Part shown: one piece after another, positions 27,253 through 35,496 of the stretch
Layout: the number at the start of each line of letters is the position of its first letter
How positions within the stretch are numbered: position 1 is the stretch's first letter
Assembly: GCA_018883715.1 (NCBI GenBank)
Contig: JAHLFP010000020.1
Location: 1 to 38,099, forward strand
Origin: Candidatus Allofournierella pullistercoris
GTDB lineage: Bacteria; Bacillota; Clostridia; Oscillospirales; Ruminococcaceae
Length of the DNA: 38,099 bases
Direction of reading: 5' to 3'
Translations under genes and position numbers: made by a program
The notes under the pieces: generated by a model
Database searches by the model: none
What the model saw: only the letters and a program-made list of their open reading frames with translations
What the model was told of the DNA's origin: nothing

Positions 27253-28536
27253 TTGGAAAAATTTGTCATTAACGGGGGTAAGCCCCTGACAGGGGAAGTT
27301 ACAATCAGCGGCGCAAAAAATGCGGTTGTGGCTATCCTGCCTGCCACCATTCTGGCGGCAGATAAATGCATCATTGAAAATGTGCCTGCCATCAGTGACG
27401 TGGCAGTTTCTTTGGAAATCCTCACTGCACTGGGTGCAAAGGTGCGCATGATCAATAAAAAAACCTACGAGATTGACACCACCCACATCAACTGCACCGA
27501 AGTGCCCGACGATTTGTCCCGCCAGATGCGTGCAAGTTACTACTTCCTGGGTGCATTGCTGGGTCGTTTTGGTTCCGCTCAGGTGGCCATGCCCGGCGGT
27601 TGCAACCTTGGCCCTCGTCCCATCGACCAGCATCTGAAGGCGTTCTGTGCCATGGGTGCGCAGGATTCCGTGGAATATGGCATGATTAAGGTGACCGGCG
27701 ACTCGTTGCACGGCGCTCATGTGTTCTTTGACAATGTATCCGTAGGCGCTACCATGAATGCTATGCTCAGCGCTGTGCTGGCAGAGGGCCAGACTGTGCT
27801 GGAAAATGTGGCGAAAGAACCCCACATTGTGGACCTGGCAAACTTCCTAAATATGATGGGTGCAGATGTGCGTGGCGCAGGTACCGATGTTATCCGCATC
27901 CGGGGCAAAGAGCGTCTGCATGGCTGTAACTATTCCATCATTCCTGACCAGATTGAAGCAGGCAGCTACATGGTTGCCGCCGCAATCACTGGCGGTGATG
28001 TACTGATTAAAAACGTCATTCCCAAGCATCTGGAGCCTATCACCGCAAAGATGGAACTGGCAGGCATCCGGGTGGAGGAGTTTGACGATGCAGTGCGTGT
28101 AAGCCGCACCGGAGAACTGGCTCCCCTGAAGATTAAGACTATGCCTCACCCCGGTTTCCCCACCGATATGCAGCCCTTGATGACGGTGCTGCTCACCATC
28201 GCAAAGGGGACTTCCATTGTGACCGAAGGCATCTGGGAAAACCGCTTCCGCTATGTGGATGAACTGGTGCGTATGGGTGCCAACATCCAGGTGGATGGTC
28301 AGGTAGCAGTGATTGAGGGCGTGGATGAGCTACAGCCTGCGCCCCTGCGTGCTTCGGACCTGCGTGCAGGTGCGGCACTGGTTATGGCGGCTTTGTGCGC
28401 CAACGGTACCAGCGAAATTTCCGAAATTGCCCACATTGAGCGTGGCTATGAAGATTTGGTGATTAAGTTGCAAGGTCTGGGTGCAGATATTCGCCGGGTG
28501 GAAAAACCCTCCACTGGCTTGGCACAAGCATTGTAA
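27253..28536 (+). CDS. murA: UDP-N-acetylglucosamine 1-carboxyvinyltransferase
   Basis: First committed step of peptidoglycan synthesis: transfers enolpyruvate from PEP to UDP-GlcNAc. The 427-aa EPSP-synthase-like protein begins with FVINGGKPLTGEVTISGAKNA and has the active-site loop MPGGCNLGPRPIDQHL with C117, equivalent to the Cys that fosfomycin alkylates, so the enzyme should be fosfomycin-sensitive in principle. The DMQPLM and ENRFRYVDELVRMGA segments are typical. The start is TTG at 27253 with AAAGGAG (27236-27242) 10 nt upstream; the open frame reaches 27208, but those 15 residues are not conserved. Own promoter and terminator. Only one murA copy is in the window; clostridia often have two. 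Confidence 0.95.
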   Translation: MEKFVINGGKPLTGEVTISGAKNAVVAILPATILAADKCIIENVPAISDVAVSLEILTALGAKVRMINKKTYEIDTTHINCTEVPDDLSRQMRASYYFLGALLGRFGSAQVAMPGGCNLGPRPIDQHLKAFCAMGAQDSVEYGMIKVTGDSLHGAHVFFDNVSVGATMNAMLSAVLAEGQTVLENVAKEPHIVDLANFLNMMGADVRGAGTDVIRIRGKERLHGCNYSIIPDQIEAGSYMVAAAITGGDVLIKNVIPKHLEPITAKMELAGIRVEEFDDAVRVSRTGELAPLKIKTMPHPGFPTDMQPLMTVLLTIAKGTSIVTEGIWENRFRYVDELVRMGANIQVDGQVAVIEGVDELQPAPLRASDLRAGAALVMAALCANGTSEISEIAHIERGYEDLVIKLQGLGADIRRVEKPSTGLAQAL

Positions 28537-28566
28537 TGCTGGAAGTATAACGGATTATTAAAAAGC

Positions 28567-28626
28567 AAGACCGCCTTGTGTATGCTGTGTCCCTTGGGGA
28601 CAGGCGAAGCAACAGGGCGGTCTTTT
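28567..28626 (+). terminator. Terminator of murA (long, imperfect stem)
   Basis: AAGACCGCC (28567-28575) pairs with GGCGGTCTT (28616-28624), ending TTTT. Inside it, TGTCCC/GGGACA forms a second stem around 28589-28602, so the whole element is an extended hairpin. Confidence 0.8.
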
Positions 28627-28650
28627 ATACGGATACATAAGGAGAAATCA

Positions 28651-29442
28651 ATGGGACATTTTACCTCCCTTTATTCCGGTTCATCTGGCAACTGCTCGGT
28701 GGTGCAGGATGAATCCGGTTTTTTGTTACTGGATATGGGAAAAAGCTGCCGCACCACCCTGCAAGGGATGCAACACCTGGGGCTGGAAGTAGCCAAGTTG
28801 CAGGGGATTTTGGTGACCCATGAGCACCGGGACCATGTTCAGGGATTAAAAGTGTTTTTGAAGCATTACCCTGTTCCCGTGTTTGGACAAGCCCAGACGC
28901 TGGAACGTCTTTTGGAACTGGAACTGGTTCCTCCCGCCACGGAACTGGTGGCTTTGCGGGAAAATCGAAACTATGCCATCGGTAATTTTGGGGTGCAAAG
29001 CTTTGCAACAAGCCACGATGTGCCCTGTTGCGGTTACCGGATTCACACCCAGAACGGCCGTAGCATGGCCATGGCCACCGACCTTGGCACCATTACCCCA
29101 GTGGTGGATTCCGCTTTGCAGGGGGCAGATTTGGTGGCTCTGGAAGCCAATTATGATAAGAATTGCTTGCAGATGGGCAGCTATCCCTATCCCTTGAAAC
29201 GGCGGATTATGTCCCATCAAGGCCATCTGGACAATGAGGACTGCGCCGCAAAGGTGCGACAGCTGGTACAAGAGGGTTGTAAGCGATTTGCCCTGTGCCA
29301 TCTGAGCCGGGAAAACAACACGCCAGATTTGGCAAGGGCCACCGTGGAAGAAGCAATTTTAAGTTCGGGCATTCGTCCAGAGGGGGATTTGAAAATCCAG
29401 ACCCAAAAACGAGACGAGCCAAGCCCTTGGATGGAGTTTTAA
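28651..29442 (+). CDS. walJ: MBL-fold hydrolase of the WalJ/YycJ family
   Basis: 263-aa metallo-beta-lactamase-fold protein. The zinc motif THEHRDHVQG is at 56-65, preceded by SGSSGNCSVV (8-17), characteristic of YycJ/WalJ, a putative exonuclease linked to coordination of cell division with replication. The frame is open back to 28576 through the murA terminator, but the ATG at 28651 has AAGGAG just upstream and the conserved sequence begins there. rlmH follows after 3 nt. In Bacillus, walJ lies with the walRKHI signalling genes and near rlmH; here the walJ-rlmH link is kept but no wal regulator genes are adjacent. Confidence 0.88.
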   Translation: MGHFTSLYSGSSGNCSVVQDESGFLLLDMGKSCRTTLQGMQHLGLEVAKLQGILVTHEHRDHVQGLKVFLKHYPVPVFGQAQTLERLLELELVPPATELVALRENRNYAIGNFGVQSFATSHDVPCCGYRIHTQNGRSMAMATDLGTITPVVDSALQGADLVALEANYDKNCLQMGSYPYPLKRRIMSHQGHLDNEDCAAKVRQLVQEGCKRFALCHLSRENNTPDLARATVEEAILSSGIRPEGDLKIQTQKRDEPSPWMEF

Positions 29443-29445
29443 GCA

Positions 29446-29931
29446 ATGCAGAAGGTAGATTTAATTTGCATCGGAAAACTGAATGCCCCCTACTTTGCCG
29501 CCGGTGTGGCAGAGTACCAAAAACGGCTGGGCAATCTATGCGAATTTCGTATCATTGAACTGCCGGAGGAAACCATTTCCGAAAAAAATGCCAGTGCGGC
29601 AGTGATTGAAAAAGCGCTGGAAAAAGAGGCGAAAGCCATCCTGTCCAACCTGCGGAAAGGTTCGGCGCTGATTGCTCTTTGCGTGGAGGGGAAGCTGATT
29701 TCCAGCGAGGATTTAGCGGCGGATTTGGCAAACCGTGCCGTCAGCGGAGCAGGGGATGTAACCTTTGTGATTGGTTCCTCCCATGGGCTTTCCCCCACCA
29801 TCAAAAAGATGGCAAGCGCAAAGATAAGCCTGGGACGGATTACTCTGCCCCACCAGCTTGCCCGCCTGGTACTGACAGAGCAGATTTACCGGGCTTTTGC
29901 CATCAACCATCATATTAAATATCACAAGTAA
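29446..29931 (+). CDS. rlmH: 23S rRNA (pseudouridine1915-N3)-methyltransferase
   Basis: SPOUT-class methyltransferase that adds a methyl group to N3 of pseudouridine 1915 in helix 69 of 23S rRNA. The 161 aa contain FVIGSSHGLSP (the SAM-binding trefoil knot) and the C-terminal signature PHQLARLVLTEQIYRAF followed by YHK. Length is standard, 155-160. The ATG is 3 nt after the walJ stop; GGAG (29433-29436) inside the end of walJ serves as its ribosome binding site. Co-expressed with walJ. Confidence 0.95.
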   Translation: MQKVDLICIGKLNAPYFAAGVAEYQKRLGNLCEFRIIELPEETISEKNASAAVIEKALEKEAKAILSNLRKGSALIALCVEGKLISSEDLAADLANRAVSGAGDVTFVIGSSHGLSPTIKKMASAKISLGRITLPHQLARLVLTEQIYRAFAINHHIKYHK

Positions 29932-29949
29932 AAAAGGAGAGGTGTCCCT

Positions 29950-30978
29950 ATGAGAGGTAATCAAATGAAACGCTTAACAGTATCTTTGGTTTGCGGCCTG
30001 CTTGCAATCTGCACAGGTTGCACGAATCTGCCCTCGTCCAGTGGGTACGAAGGAGAAGGAATGCAACCGGAACAAACTGCACCGGCTTCCTCTCAGCAGG
30101 AGAGCAGTACACCTACACCCACACCCACTGAAGAGCCTGTTAAGGCGATAGAATTTAAAGTTGGCCCACTGGAAGAGGGGATGGAGATTGTAACCTCTCT
30201 AGCGGACTATGCAGCGCCGTACAACCGTGCATTGGAACAGCAGGAAGAGCTTGCTCTTTATCAGCAGGATGGAAAGATGGGTGTCATCCGACTGGATGGA
30301 ACCATCGTGGTGCCAGCTGAGGAAAATGTGCACTGGTGTGAAGTGTGCGGCATTGTGAATGAGGATGAAAGCAAGATTTTCGACCACACTGGTTCTGTGG
30401 TTGGCATTGGTGGCCATGGGATAGGTGGAGGCAACTTGTTTTATGAGCCGAAAGAGGGCAAGCTTTATACCACTGACTACGAGTATCTTATTCCTTATCA
30501 AACGGCGCAAGGCGAGAGAGGACAGCTCATCACAGCGGTGCCAGTTCGTGCTATAACAGAGGGAGAAGGATACTATCAGAATAATGGGGGCACCTATACG
30601 CCGGTTCAGCTGGGGGATATTCAAGGATATTATCTGTTCCACCTGGATGGAACCAAGGCCGGGGACACTCTCTGGCAAGACATTCGCTATCATGGACAAA
30701 GCGATATGTATACCATTCAACTGGAGGGTAAATGGGGTTATTGCAGCCACGAAACAGGGGAAGTGTTGCTTGCTCCTGCCTATGAGGAAGTACTGCCCTT
30801 CTGGAATGGCCGTGCAGCGGTAAAAACCAGCACCGGGTGGGGATACATAGACCTGACGGGAAAAGAACAAACTCCGATGGATTTCCTGCAAGCCACCACA
30901 GCGGATTCCAGCAGACGTGCATGGGTTAAAACAGAACAAGGCTGGGGTGTTATTGACCTGCAAGAGGTTCAGCCCTAA
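29950..30978 (+). CDS. Putative lipoprotein with WG-type repeats
   Basis: 342-aa predicted surface lipoprotein of unknown function. An N-terminal signal region (about 6-23) ends in TGC (C24) as a lipobox-like site, followed by a Ser/Thr/Pro/Gln-rich linker (about 25-65). The C-terminal two thirds contain degenerate WG beta repeats: DGKMGVIRLDGTIVVPAE, GKWGYCSHETGEVLLAPAYE, GWGYIDLTGKE and GWGVIDL. WG repeats usually make beta-sheet solenoids and are common in Firmicutes surface proteins; the ligand is unknown. The position -3 of the lipobox is Cys rather than Leu, so lipidation is probable but not certain. GGAGAGG is 7 nt before the ATG at 29950. It lies 18 nt after rlmH and ends at a bidirectional terminator. 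Confidence 0.8.
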   Translation: MRGNQMKRLTVSLVCGLLAICTGCTNLPSSSGYEGEGMQPEQTAPASSQQESSTPTPTPTEEPVKAIEFKVGPLEEGMEIVTSLADYAAPYNRALEQQEELALYQQDGKMGVIRLDGTIVVPAEENVHWCEVCGIVNEDESKIFDHTGSVVGIGGHGIGGGNLFYEPKEGKLYTTDYEYLIPYQTAQGERGQLITAVPVRAITEGEGYYQNNGGTYTPVQLGDIQGYYLFHLDGTKAGDTLWQDIRYHGQSDMYTIQLEGKWGYCSHETGEVLLAPAYEEVLPFWNGRAAVKTSTGWGYIDLTGKEQTPMDFLQATTADSSRRAWVKTEQGWGVIDLQEVQP

Positions 30979-30983
30979 ACAAG

Positions 30984-31022
30984 AAAAGCACCTAAGGAGA
31001 ATCTTCTCCTTAGGTGCTTTTT
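30984..31022. terminator. Bidirectional terminator between the lipoprotein and hydrogenase genes
   Basis: Near-perfect palindrome: AAAAGCACCTAAGGAGAA (30984-31001) and TTCTCCTTAGGTGCTTTT (31004-31021). It lies between convergent genes and has A/T runs on both flanks, so it can serve both strands. Confidence 0.93.
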
Positions 31023-31032
31023 ATAGTATCCC

Positions 31033-32559
31033 TTAGTTCAGGAAGGGCAGGTCATTTTCAAAGGGGCTTTCCACCGAAGTTTCAATGGGAGCCTCTTTCT
31101 TGTATTTTGCCAGTGCGGCTGCTGCCTTGACAGGGTCAGCCAGTGTACCGGCGCCACCCATACAGCCACCGGGACAGCCCATGCCCTCCAGCAGATAGCC
31201 GTTGTACTTACCAGCACGAGCCAGAGTGAGCAGCTTTTTGCAGTCAGCCAGTCCCTGAGCGCTTGCGACCTTTACTTCACGCTCCGGGTCCATCTTCTTG
31301 ATGGCGTTTACAACAGCCTGGGCTACACCGCCAGTTACCGCAAAGCCACGGCCATCGGCAGAAGCCTTGTTGAAGTCATCACCAGGATCGGCTTCCAGCT
31401 CATCAAAGTTTACCTCACGGGCTTCAAACAGGCCCATCAGCTCCTCAAAGGTGAGCACAAAGTCCACATCACTGCGAACCGAACGACGGCTAGCTTCCAG
31501 CTTCTTGGCGGCACAGGGACCAACAAACACAATCTTGCAGTCCTTGCCGTGTTTTTTCTTCACAAGGCGGGCAGTCAGCACCATGGGAGTCATGGCCATG
31601 CTGATGTTGTCTGCCAGTTCGGGGAACAGCTTTTTGGCCATCATGCTCCAGCTGGGGCAGCAGCTGGTAGCCATAAAGGGCAGGTGCTCCGGAACTTCAC
31701 GCATAAAGTCCTTGGCTTCCTCGATGGTGCACAGGTCAGCGCCGATGGCAACCTCAAAGGTGTCGGCAAAGCCCAGAGTACGCATAGCGGCTTTCAGTTT
31801 GCCCACGGTCAGGCCGGGGAACTGGCTTACAAAGGCGGGAGCCATGATGGCATACACCTTGTCGCCCTGGCGAATGCTTTGAATCAGCTGGAAAATCTGG
31901 CCCTTGTCCACGATGGCACCAAAGGGGCAGTTTACCAGACACATACCGCAGGATACACATTTATCCTGGTCAATCTGAGCACGACCACGCTCGTCGGAAT
32001 GGATGGCGTTCATGCCGCAGGCGGCAGCACAGGGACGCTCCATCTTCACAATGGCATGATAGGGGCAAACATCCACGCACTTGCCGCACTTAATGCACTT
32101 ATCCTGGTCAATCACAGTCTGTCCGCCGGGGGTAAAGGTCAAAGCATCCTTGGGGCAGACCTCTACGCAAGGATGAGCCAGACAGCCACGGCACAGGTTG
32201 GAAACTTCCACATGCTTTTCGGGGCAGGCATTGCAGGCAAACTTGATGATGTTCACCAGCGGGGGATCATAGTACTTCTGGGCGATGACGCTGTTTTCCA
32301 TACCAGCATTCAGGGGTGCCATCTCCTCGATGGAACGCAGGGGCAGACCCATGGCCAGACGGATGCGCTCGGAGACGATGGCTCGCTCCAAGAAGATGCT
32401 GTTGCGCAGACTGGTCACTTCACCGGGAATAATCTTGTAGGGCAGACGAGATACTTCCTGGACATAGTCCTGTCCCTCATAGGACAGACGGGCCACCTCG
32501 GTAAACACCCGGCGACGAATGTCGGTCACAGACGTATAAATGCCACGCATATTGCTCAT
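31033..32559 (-). CDS. Monomeric [FeFe] hydrogenase with multiple N-terminal iron-sulfur clusters
   Basis: Predicted cytoplasmic H2-evolving or H2-sensing enzyme, 508 aa. The N-terminal third is Cys-rich: CNACPEKH..CRGCLAHPC..CP (109-136), CIKCGKCVDVCP (155-166), then CAAACGMNA and CVSCGMCLVNCP (201-212), giving several [4Fe-4S] sites. The H-cluster motifs are L1 TSCCPSW (298-304), L2 GPCAAKKLE (347-355) and L3 EGMGCPGGCMGG (458-469). L2 has Gly where the canonical hydrogen-producing group has Met before Pro-Cys. Ferredoxin-linked function is likely from family knowledge; a sensory or group B role is possible. No maturase genes (hydEFG) or partner subunits are nearby. AAGGAG lies 9 nt upstream of the ATG. 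Promoter and terminator are both visible. Confidence 0.85.
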   Translation of the reverse strand: MSNMRGIYTSVTDIRRRVFTEVARLSYEGQDYVQEVSRLPYKIIPGEVTSLRNSIFLERAIVSERIRLAMGLPLRSIEEMAPLNAGMENSVIAQKYYDPPLVNIIKFACNACPEKHVEVSNLCRGCLAHPCVEVCPKDALTFTPGGQTVIDQDKCIKCGKCVDVCPYHAIVKMERPCAAACGMNAIHSDERGRAQIDQDKCVSCGMCLVNCPFGAIVDKGQIFQLIQSIRQGDKVYAIMAPAFVSQFPGLTVGKLKAAMRTLGFADTFEVAIGADLCTIEEAKDFMREVPEHLPFMATSCCPSWSMMAKKLFPELADNISMAMTPMVLTARLVKKKHGKDCKIVFVGPCAAKKLEASRRSVRSDVDFVLTFEELMGLFEAREVNFDELEADPGDDFNKASADGRGFAVTGGVAQAVVNAIKKMDPEREVKVASAQGLADCKKLLTLARAGKYNGYLLEGMGCPGGCMGGAGTLADPVKAAAALAKYKKEAPIETSVESPFENDLPFLN

Positions 32560-32603
32560 TGCTCATTTCTCCTTCCAACGATGCGTATCATAAAACATAT
32601 AAA

Positions 32604-32633
32604 AATATAACACAAAAACCCTCGGTTTTACAA
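32604..32633 (-). promoter_or_regulatory. Hydrogenase promoter, -35 inside the loop of the mtaB terminator
   Basis: Minus strand TTGTAA (32633-32628), then 18 nt, TATATT (32609-32604); or TTATAT with a 17-nt spacer. The -35 lies inside the loop of the terminator at 32614-32645, so the two elements overlap. Confidence 0.6.
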
Positions 32634-32645
32634 GGTCACCGAGGG
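32614..32645 (-). terminator. Terminator of mtaB
   Basis: CCCTCGGT/ACCGAGGG stem (32619-32626 with 32638-32645), 11-nt loop. On the minus strand it is followed by five Ts (32618-32614), about 45 nt after the mtaB stop. Confidence 0.85.
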
Positions 32646-32689
32646 CTGTTTTGGTAAAATTTATGAAAAAATGCGCAGGTAAAAGAGGG

Positions 32690-33988
32690 TTATTGCTTTG
32701 CCGCACGGGCACGGCAACGATCGCCGTCCCATTCCTCCAGCACACAGGACAGAATTTCACCTGGCTGCGCCCCGGGAGCATTCACCACAACGGGCAGGTA
32801 CAAGGGGGTGTATCCGGTGAACAAGCTACCACTCAGCGCTTTTTCCAGCAGGATGGACTGGGTGCTGCCCAGCATGGACTTTGCCAATTCTTCCCGCACT
32901 GCATCCGCTTCGGTCTGCATCTGTTTTACCCGCTGTGCCTTAACTGATTCAGGAATCTGGTCCGGGAAGGTGGCAGCAGGGGTTCCGGTACGGGGGGAGA
33001 AGGGGAACACGTGCACCTTCAAAAAGCCGATTTTACGCACAAAGGCAAGGCTTTCCGCAAATTCTTCCTCGGTTTCTCCGGGGAAGCCCACGATAATATC
33101 GGTGGTAAAGCTGCACTGCTGGCCGAAAATCTCCCGAATCTTTTCCACCACACGGGCGTACTGTTCGGCGGTGTAAACCCGGCGCATCCGGCGCAGGGTA
33201 GTGGTGCAACCACTTTGCAGGGACAGGTGGAACTGGGGGCACAGCTTTTTCACCTTGGAAAGGCGAACGATGTGCTCATCGCTCAACACGTCCGGTTCCA
33301 GGCTGCCAAGGCGAATTCGCTCGATGCCCTCAACCTGGGCACAGCGTTCCACAAGTTCGGTCAGGTTGGTACCGGTATCCTGTCCATAGCTGGGCAGGTT
33401 GATGCCGGTGAGCACCACCTCTTTGTACCCGGCGGCTGCCAGAGTTTTCAGCTCGTTCAGGATGCTGGCCTCGTTGCGGCTGCGCACCCGTCCACGGGCA
33501 CGGGGGATAACGCAATAGGCGCATTGGCGGTTACAACCGTCCTGTACCTTGATAAAGGCACGGGTGTGGCCCTCAAACCGCTCCACCGGAAGTTCTTCAA
33601 ACACTTCCCCCTTTTCGTGTGCGGCAATGTCCACAACCCGTTCCTGGCTGGACAAGGCCAGCTGGATGTTATGGATGATAGCGTGGCGATTGGCGTTGCC
33701 CATAACCACGTCTGCTTCCTGTACAGTGGCGGCCTCCTCAGGGAATGCCTGGGGATAGCATCCGGTCAACACGGTGATAGCGCCGGGGTATTCCCGTTTG
33801 GCACGGCGCAACCACTGCCGACTTTTTTTATCCCCGCCAGCGGTTACGGTACAGCTATTCACCACGAACACATCGGCTTCTTCCTCTGGACCTGCCAGCG
33901 TATAGCCATTTTGAGAGAAAAGCTGGGCAAGGGCACCGGTTTCATTCTGGTTTACCTTACAACCCAGCGTGTAAAAGCTTACTCGCAT
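32690..33988 (-). CDS. mtaB: tRNA t6A37 methylthiotransferase MtaB
   Basis: Radical-SAM enzyme that converts t6A37 to ms2t6A37 in ANN-decoding tRNAs. The 432-aa protein has the N-terminal UPF0004 domain with cluster cysteines C10, C46 and C77 (LGCKVNQNE, NSCTVT, TGCYPQ), the radical-SAM motif CNRQCAYC (C152, C156, C159) and a C-terminal TRAM-like region (about 370-430). The CKVNQNET start and DGCNRQCAYCVIPRARG are typical of MtaB rather than MiaB or RimO. AAAGGAG precedes the ATG. It has its own promoter and a terminator, and is divergent from the dacF-like gene. Confidence 0.93.
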   Translation of the reverse strand: MRVSFYTLGCKVNQNETGALAQLFSQNGYTLAGPEEEADVFVVNSCTVTAGGDKKSRQWLRRAKREYPGAITVLTGCYPQAFPEEAATVQEADVVMGNANRHAIIHNIQLALSSQERVVDIAAHEKGEVFEELPVERFEGHTRAFIKVQDGCNRQCAYCVIPRARGRVRSRNEASILNELKTLAAAGYKEVVLTGINLPSYGQDTGTNLTELVERCAQVEGIERIRLGSLEPDVLSDEHIVRLSKVKKLCPQFHLSLQSGCTTTLRRMRRVYTAEQYARVVEKIREIFGQQCSFTTDIIVGFPGETEEEFAESLAFVRKIGFLKVHVFPFSPRTGTPAATFPDQIPESVKAQRVKQMQTEADAVREELAKSMLGSTQSILLEKALSGSLFTGYTPLYLPVVVNAPGAQPGEILSCVLEEWDGDRCRARAAKQ

Positions 33989-34038
33989 GAAATTGCTCCT
34001 TTAGTTGCGGCAGAAATCTGCCAAATCGATATGCTTTT

Positions 34039-34068
34039 ATTATATCGAATAAAGACGGAAAAAGGCAA
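34039..34068 (-). promoter_or_regulatory. Promoter of mtaB
   Basis: Minus strand TTGCCT (34068-34063), 18-nt spacer, TATAAT (34044-34039). Between start and RBS lies a palindrome, GGCAGA-AA-TCTGCC (34009-34022), of unknown role. Confidence 0.7.
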
Positions 34069-34169
34069 GCCCTTCACCGGTCATAAAGCGGGAAGGAATA
34101 CCCATATAATGAGGACAGGTAGATTGAATGCGAAGCAGAAGGTTTCGCTTTGGAAGGGATGGAGGTTTT

Positions 34170-35348
34170 ATGAAACAAAAAGGATGGATTCACAGCCTGG
34201 TTTCGGTGGGGCTGGCGGCCTGCTTTGCAGTGACTGCATCCGCTGAAACCCAGACATTGCAGGCAGGGCGGTTTGAGCTGGCGCAATTTGACATTCCCTG
34301 TCGTACCGCAATCCTGATTGACCAGAACAGCGGCACGATTTTATACGAAAAACAAGCGGACCAGCAGGTTCCCATTGCGTCCATCACCAAGGTGATGACC
34401 CTGCTTTTGACCATGGAAGCACTGGAGCAGGGGCAGGTAAGCCTGGACCAGGTGGTTCCGGTGAGTGACCATGCCTATAACATGGGCGGCAGTCAAATTT
34501 GGCTGGAACCGAGGGAGCAATTGACTCTGGATGAGATGATTCGTGCCATCTGTATCTCCAGCGCAAACGATGCGGCGGTGGCAGTGGCGGAATTCATCGG
34601 GGGAAGCGAGGATGCCTTTGTGGAAAAGATGAATGCAAAGGCGGCGGAACTGGGGATGGACAGCACCCACTTTGAAAATGCTTGTGGCCTGGATGCCAGC
34701 GGTCACCTGTCCACAGCCCGAGATGTGGCGCGGATGAGCCGGGAGATTTTGAACAAATACCCAAAGATTTTGGAGTACACCGGAATCTGGATGGATACCC
34801 TGCGGGGAGGGCAAACCCACCTGATTAACACAAACAAACTTCTTAAACGCTATGAGGGCATCACCGGACTGAAAACAGGCACCACCAGCGGGGCAGGTGT
34901 CTGTCTGTCCGCCAGTGCAACCCGGGGGGATTTATCCCTGATTGCGGTGGTTTTGGGCAGTCCCAGCAGTGCAGAGCGGTTCAAGGCCGCCACCACATTG
35001 CTGGATTATGGATTTGCCAATTTTGAGCAGGCAAAACTGGAGCTTCCCTCCAGTCGCCCCAGCGAATTAACGGTGGAGCAGGGCAACCAGGAAACCGTAA
35101 CCTTACAGTACCCGGAACTGGAAGGGGTGCTTGTGAAAAAAGGGGACACCCAGCCGGTGGAGGTGACCCTTGATTTGCCCCAAAGCATAGAAGCCCCGGT
35201 GGAGCAGGGGCAAACTCTGGGAACAGTAAATGTGTCCCACGGTGGGCAAAATCTGGGCCAGTGGCCCATTGTAGCCGCCCAGCCGGTGCAAAAATTGACC
35301 TTCAAGGTGGTGTTGCTCCGCCTGTGGGAAAAGGTTTTAGAACCATAA
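34170..35348 (+). CDS. dacF: D-alanyl-D-alanine carboxypeptidase (DacF/PBP5 family)
   Basis: Low-molecular-weight penicillin-binding protein, family S11, which trims the terminal D-Ala from peptidoglycan stem peptides. 392 aa: signal peptide (about 1-25, ending TASAE), catalytic motifs SITK (S71, K74), SAN (131-133) and KTG (about 234-236), then a C-terminal beta domain and a final amphipathic helix (LTFKVVLLRLWEKVL) for membrane attachment. Start: ATG 34170 with GGAGG (34161-34165) 4 nt upstream; an in-frame ATG at 34128 would spoil the signal peptide. A TATAAT at 34105-34110 may be the -10, but no good -35 is visible. The dacF label rather than dacA is tentative. Confidence 0.88.
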   Translation: MKQKGWIHSLVSVGLAACFAVTASAETQTLQAGRFELAQFDIPCRTAILIDQNSGTILYEKQADQQVPIASITKVMTLLLTMEALEQGQVSLDQVVPVSDHAYNMGGSQIWLEPREQLTLDEMIRAICISSANDAAVAVAEFIGGSEDAFVEKMNAKAAELGMDSTHFENACGLDASGHLSTARDVARMSREILNKYPKILEYTGIWMDTLRGGQTHLINTNKLLKRYEGITGLKTGTTSGAGVCLSASATRGDLSLIAVVLGSPSSAERFKAATTLLDYGFANFEQAKLELPSSRPSELTVEQGNQETVTLQYPELEGVLVKKGDTQPVEVTLDLPQSIEAPVEQGQTLGTVNVSHGGQNLGQWPIVAAQPVQKLTFKVVLLRLWEKVLEP

Positions 35349-35361
35349 GCAAGAAAGGAAA

Positions 35362-35390
35362 GGCAGGGGAGAAATCCTTTGCCTATTTTT
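35362..35390 (+). terminator. Terminator of the dacF-like gene
   Basis: GGCAGGGGA (35362-35370), tetraloop GAAA, TCCTTTGCC (35375-35383) with two G-U pairs, then TATTTTT. Confidence 0.75.
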
Positions 35391-35431
35391 GCGGAATTTT
35401 GAAGGGATATTGTGGAATGATTCGCCTTGCC

Positions 35432-35460
35432 TTGACTTTTTATTGTAAAAAAGATATAGT
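35432..35460 (+). promoter_or_regulatory. Promoter of pgi
   Basis: TTGACT (35432-35437), 17-nt spacer, TATAGT (35455-35460), 36 nt before the ATG. Confidence 0.85.
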
Positions 35461-35496
35461 GAAGACAACGAAATCAAACCATTGGGGGATGTAAGT

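Noticed and set aside
31549..32610. A 353-codon plus-strand frame opposite the hydrogenase
   Set aside because: The hydrogenase on the minus strand has complete H-cluster and iron-sulfur motifs; the opposite frame has none.
33011..34246. A 411-codon plus-strand frame opposite mtaB and running into the dacF region
   Set aside because: It spans the mtaB promoter, and mtaB carries intact radical-SAM motifs on the other strand.
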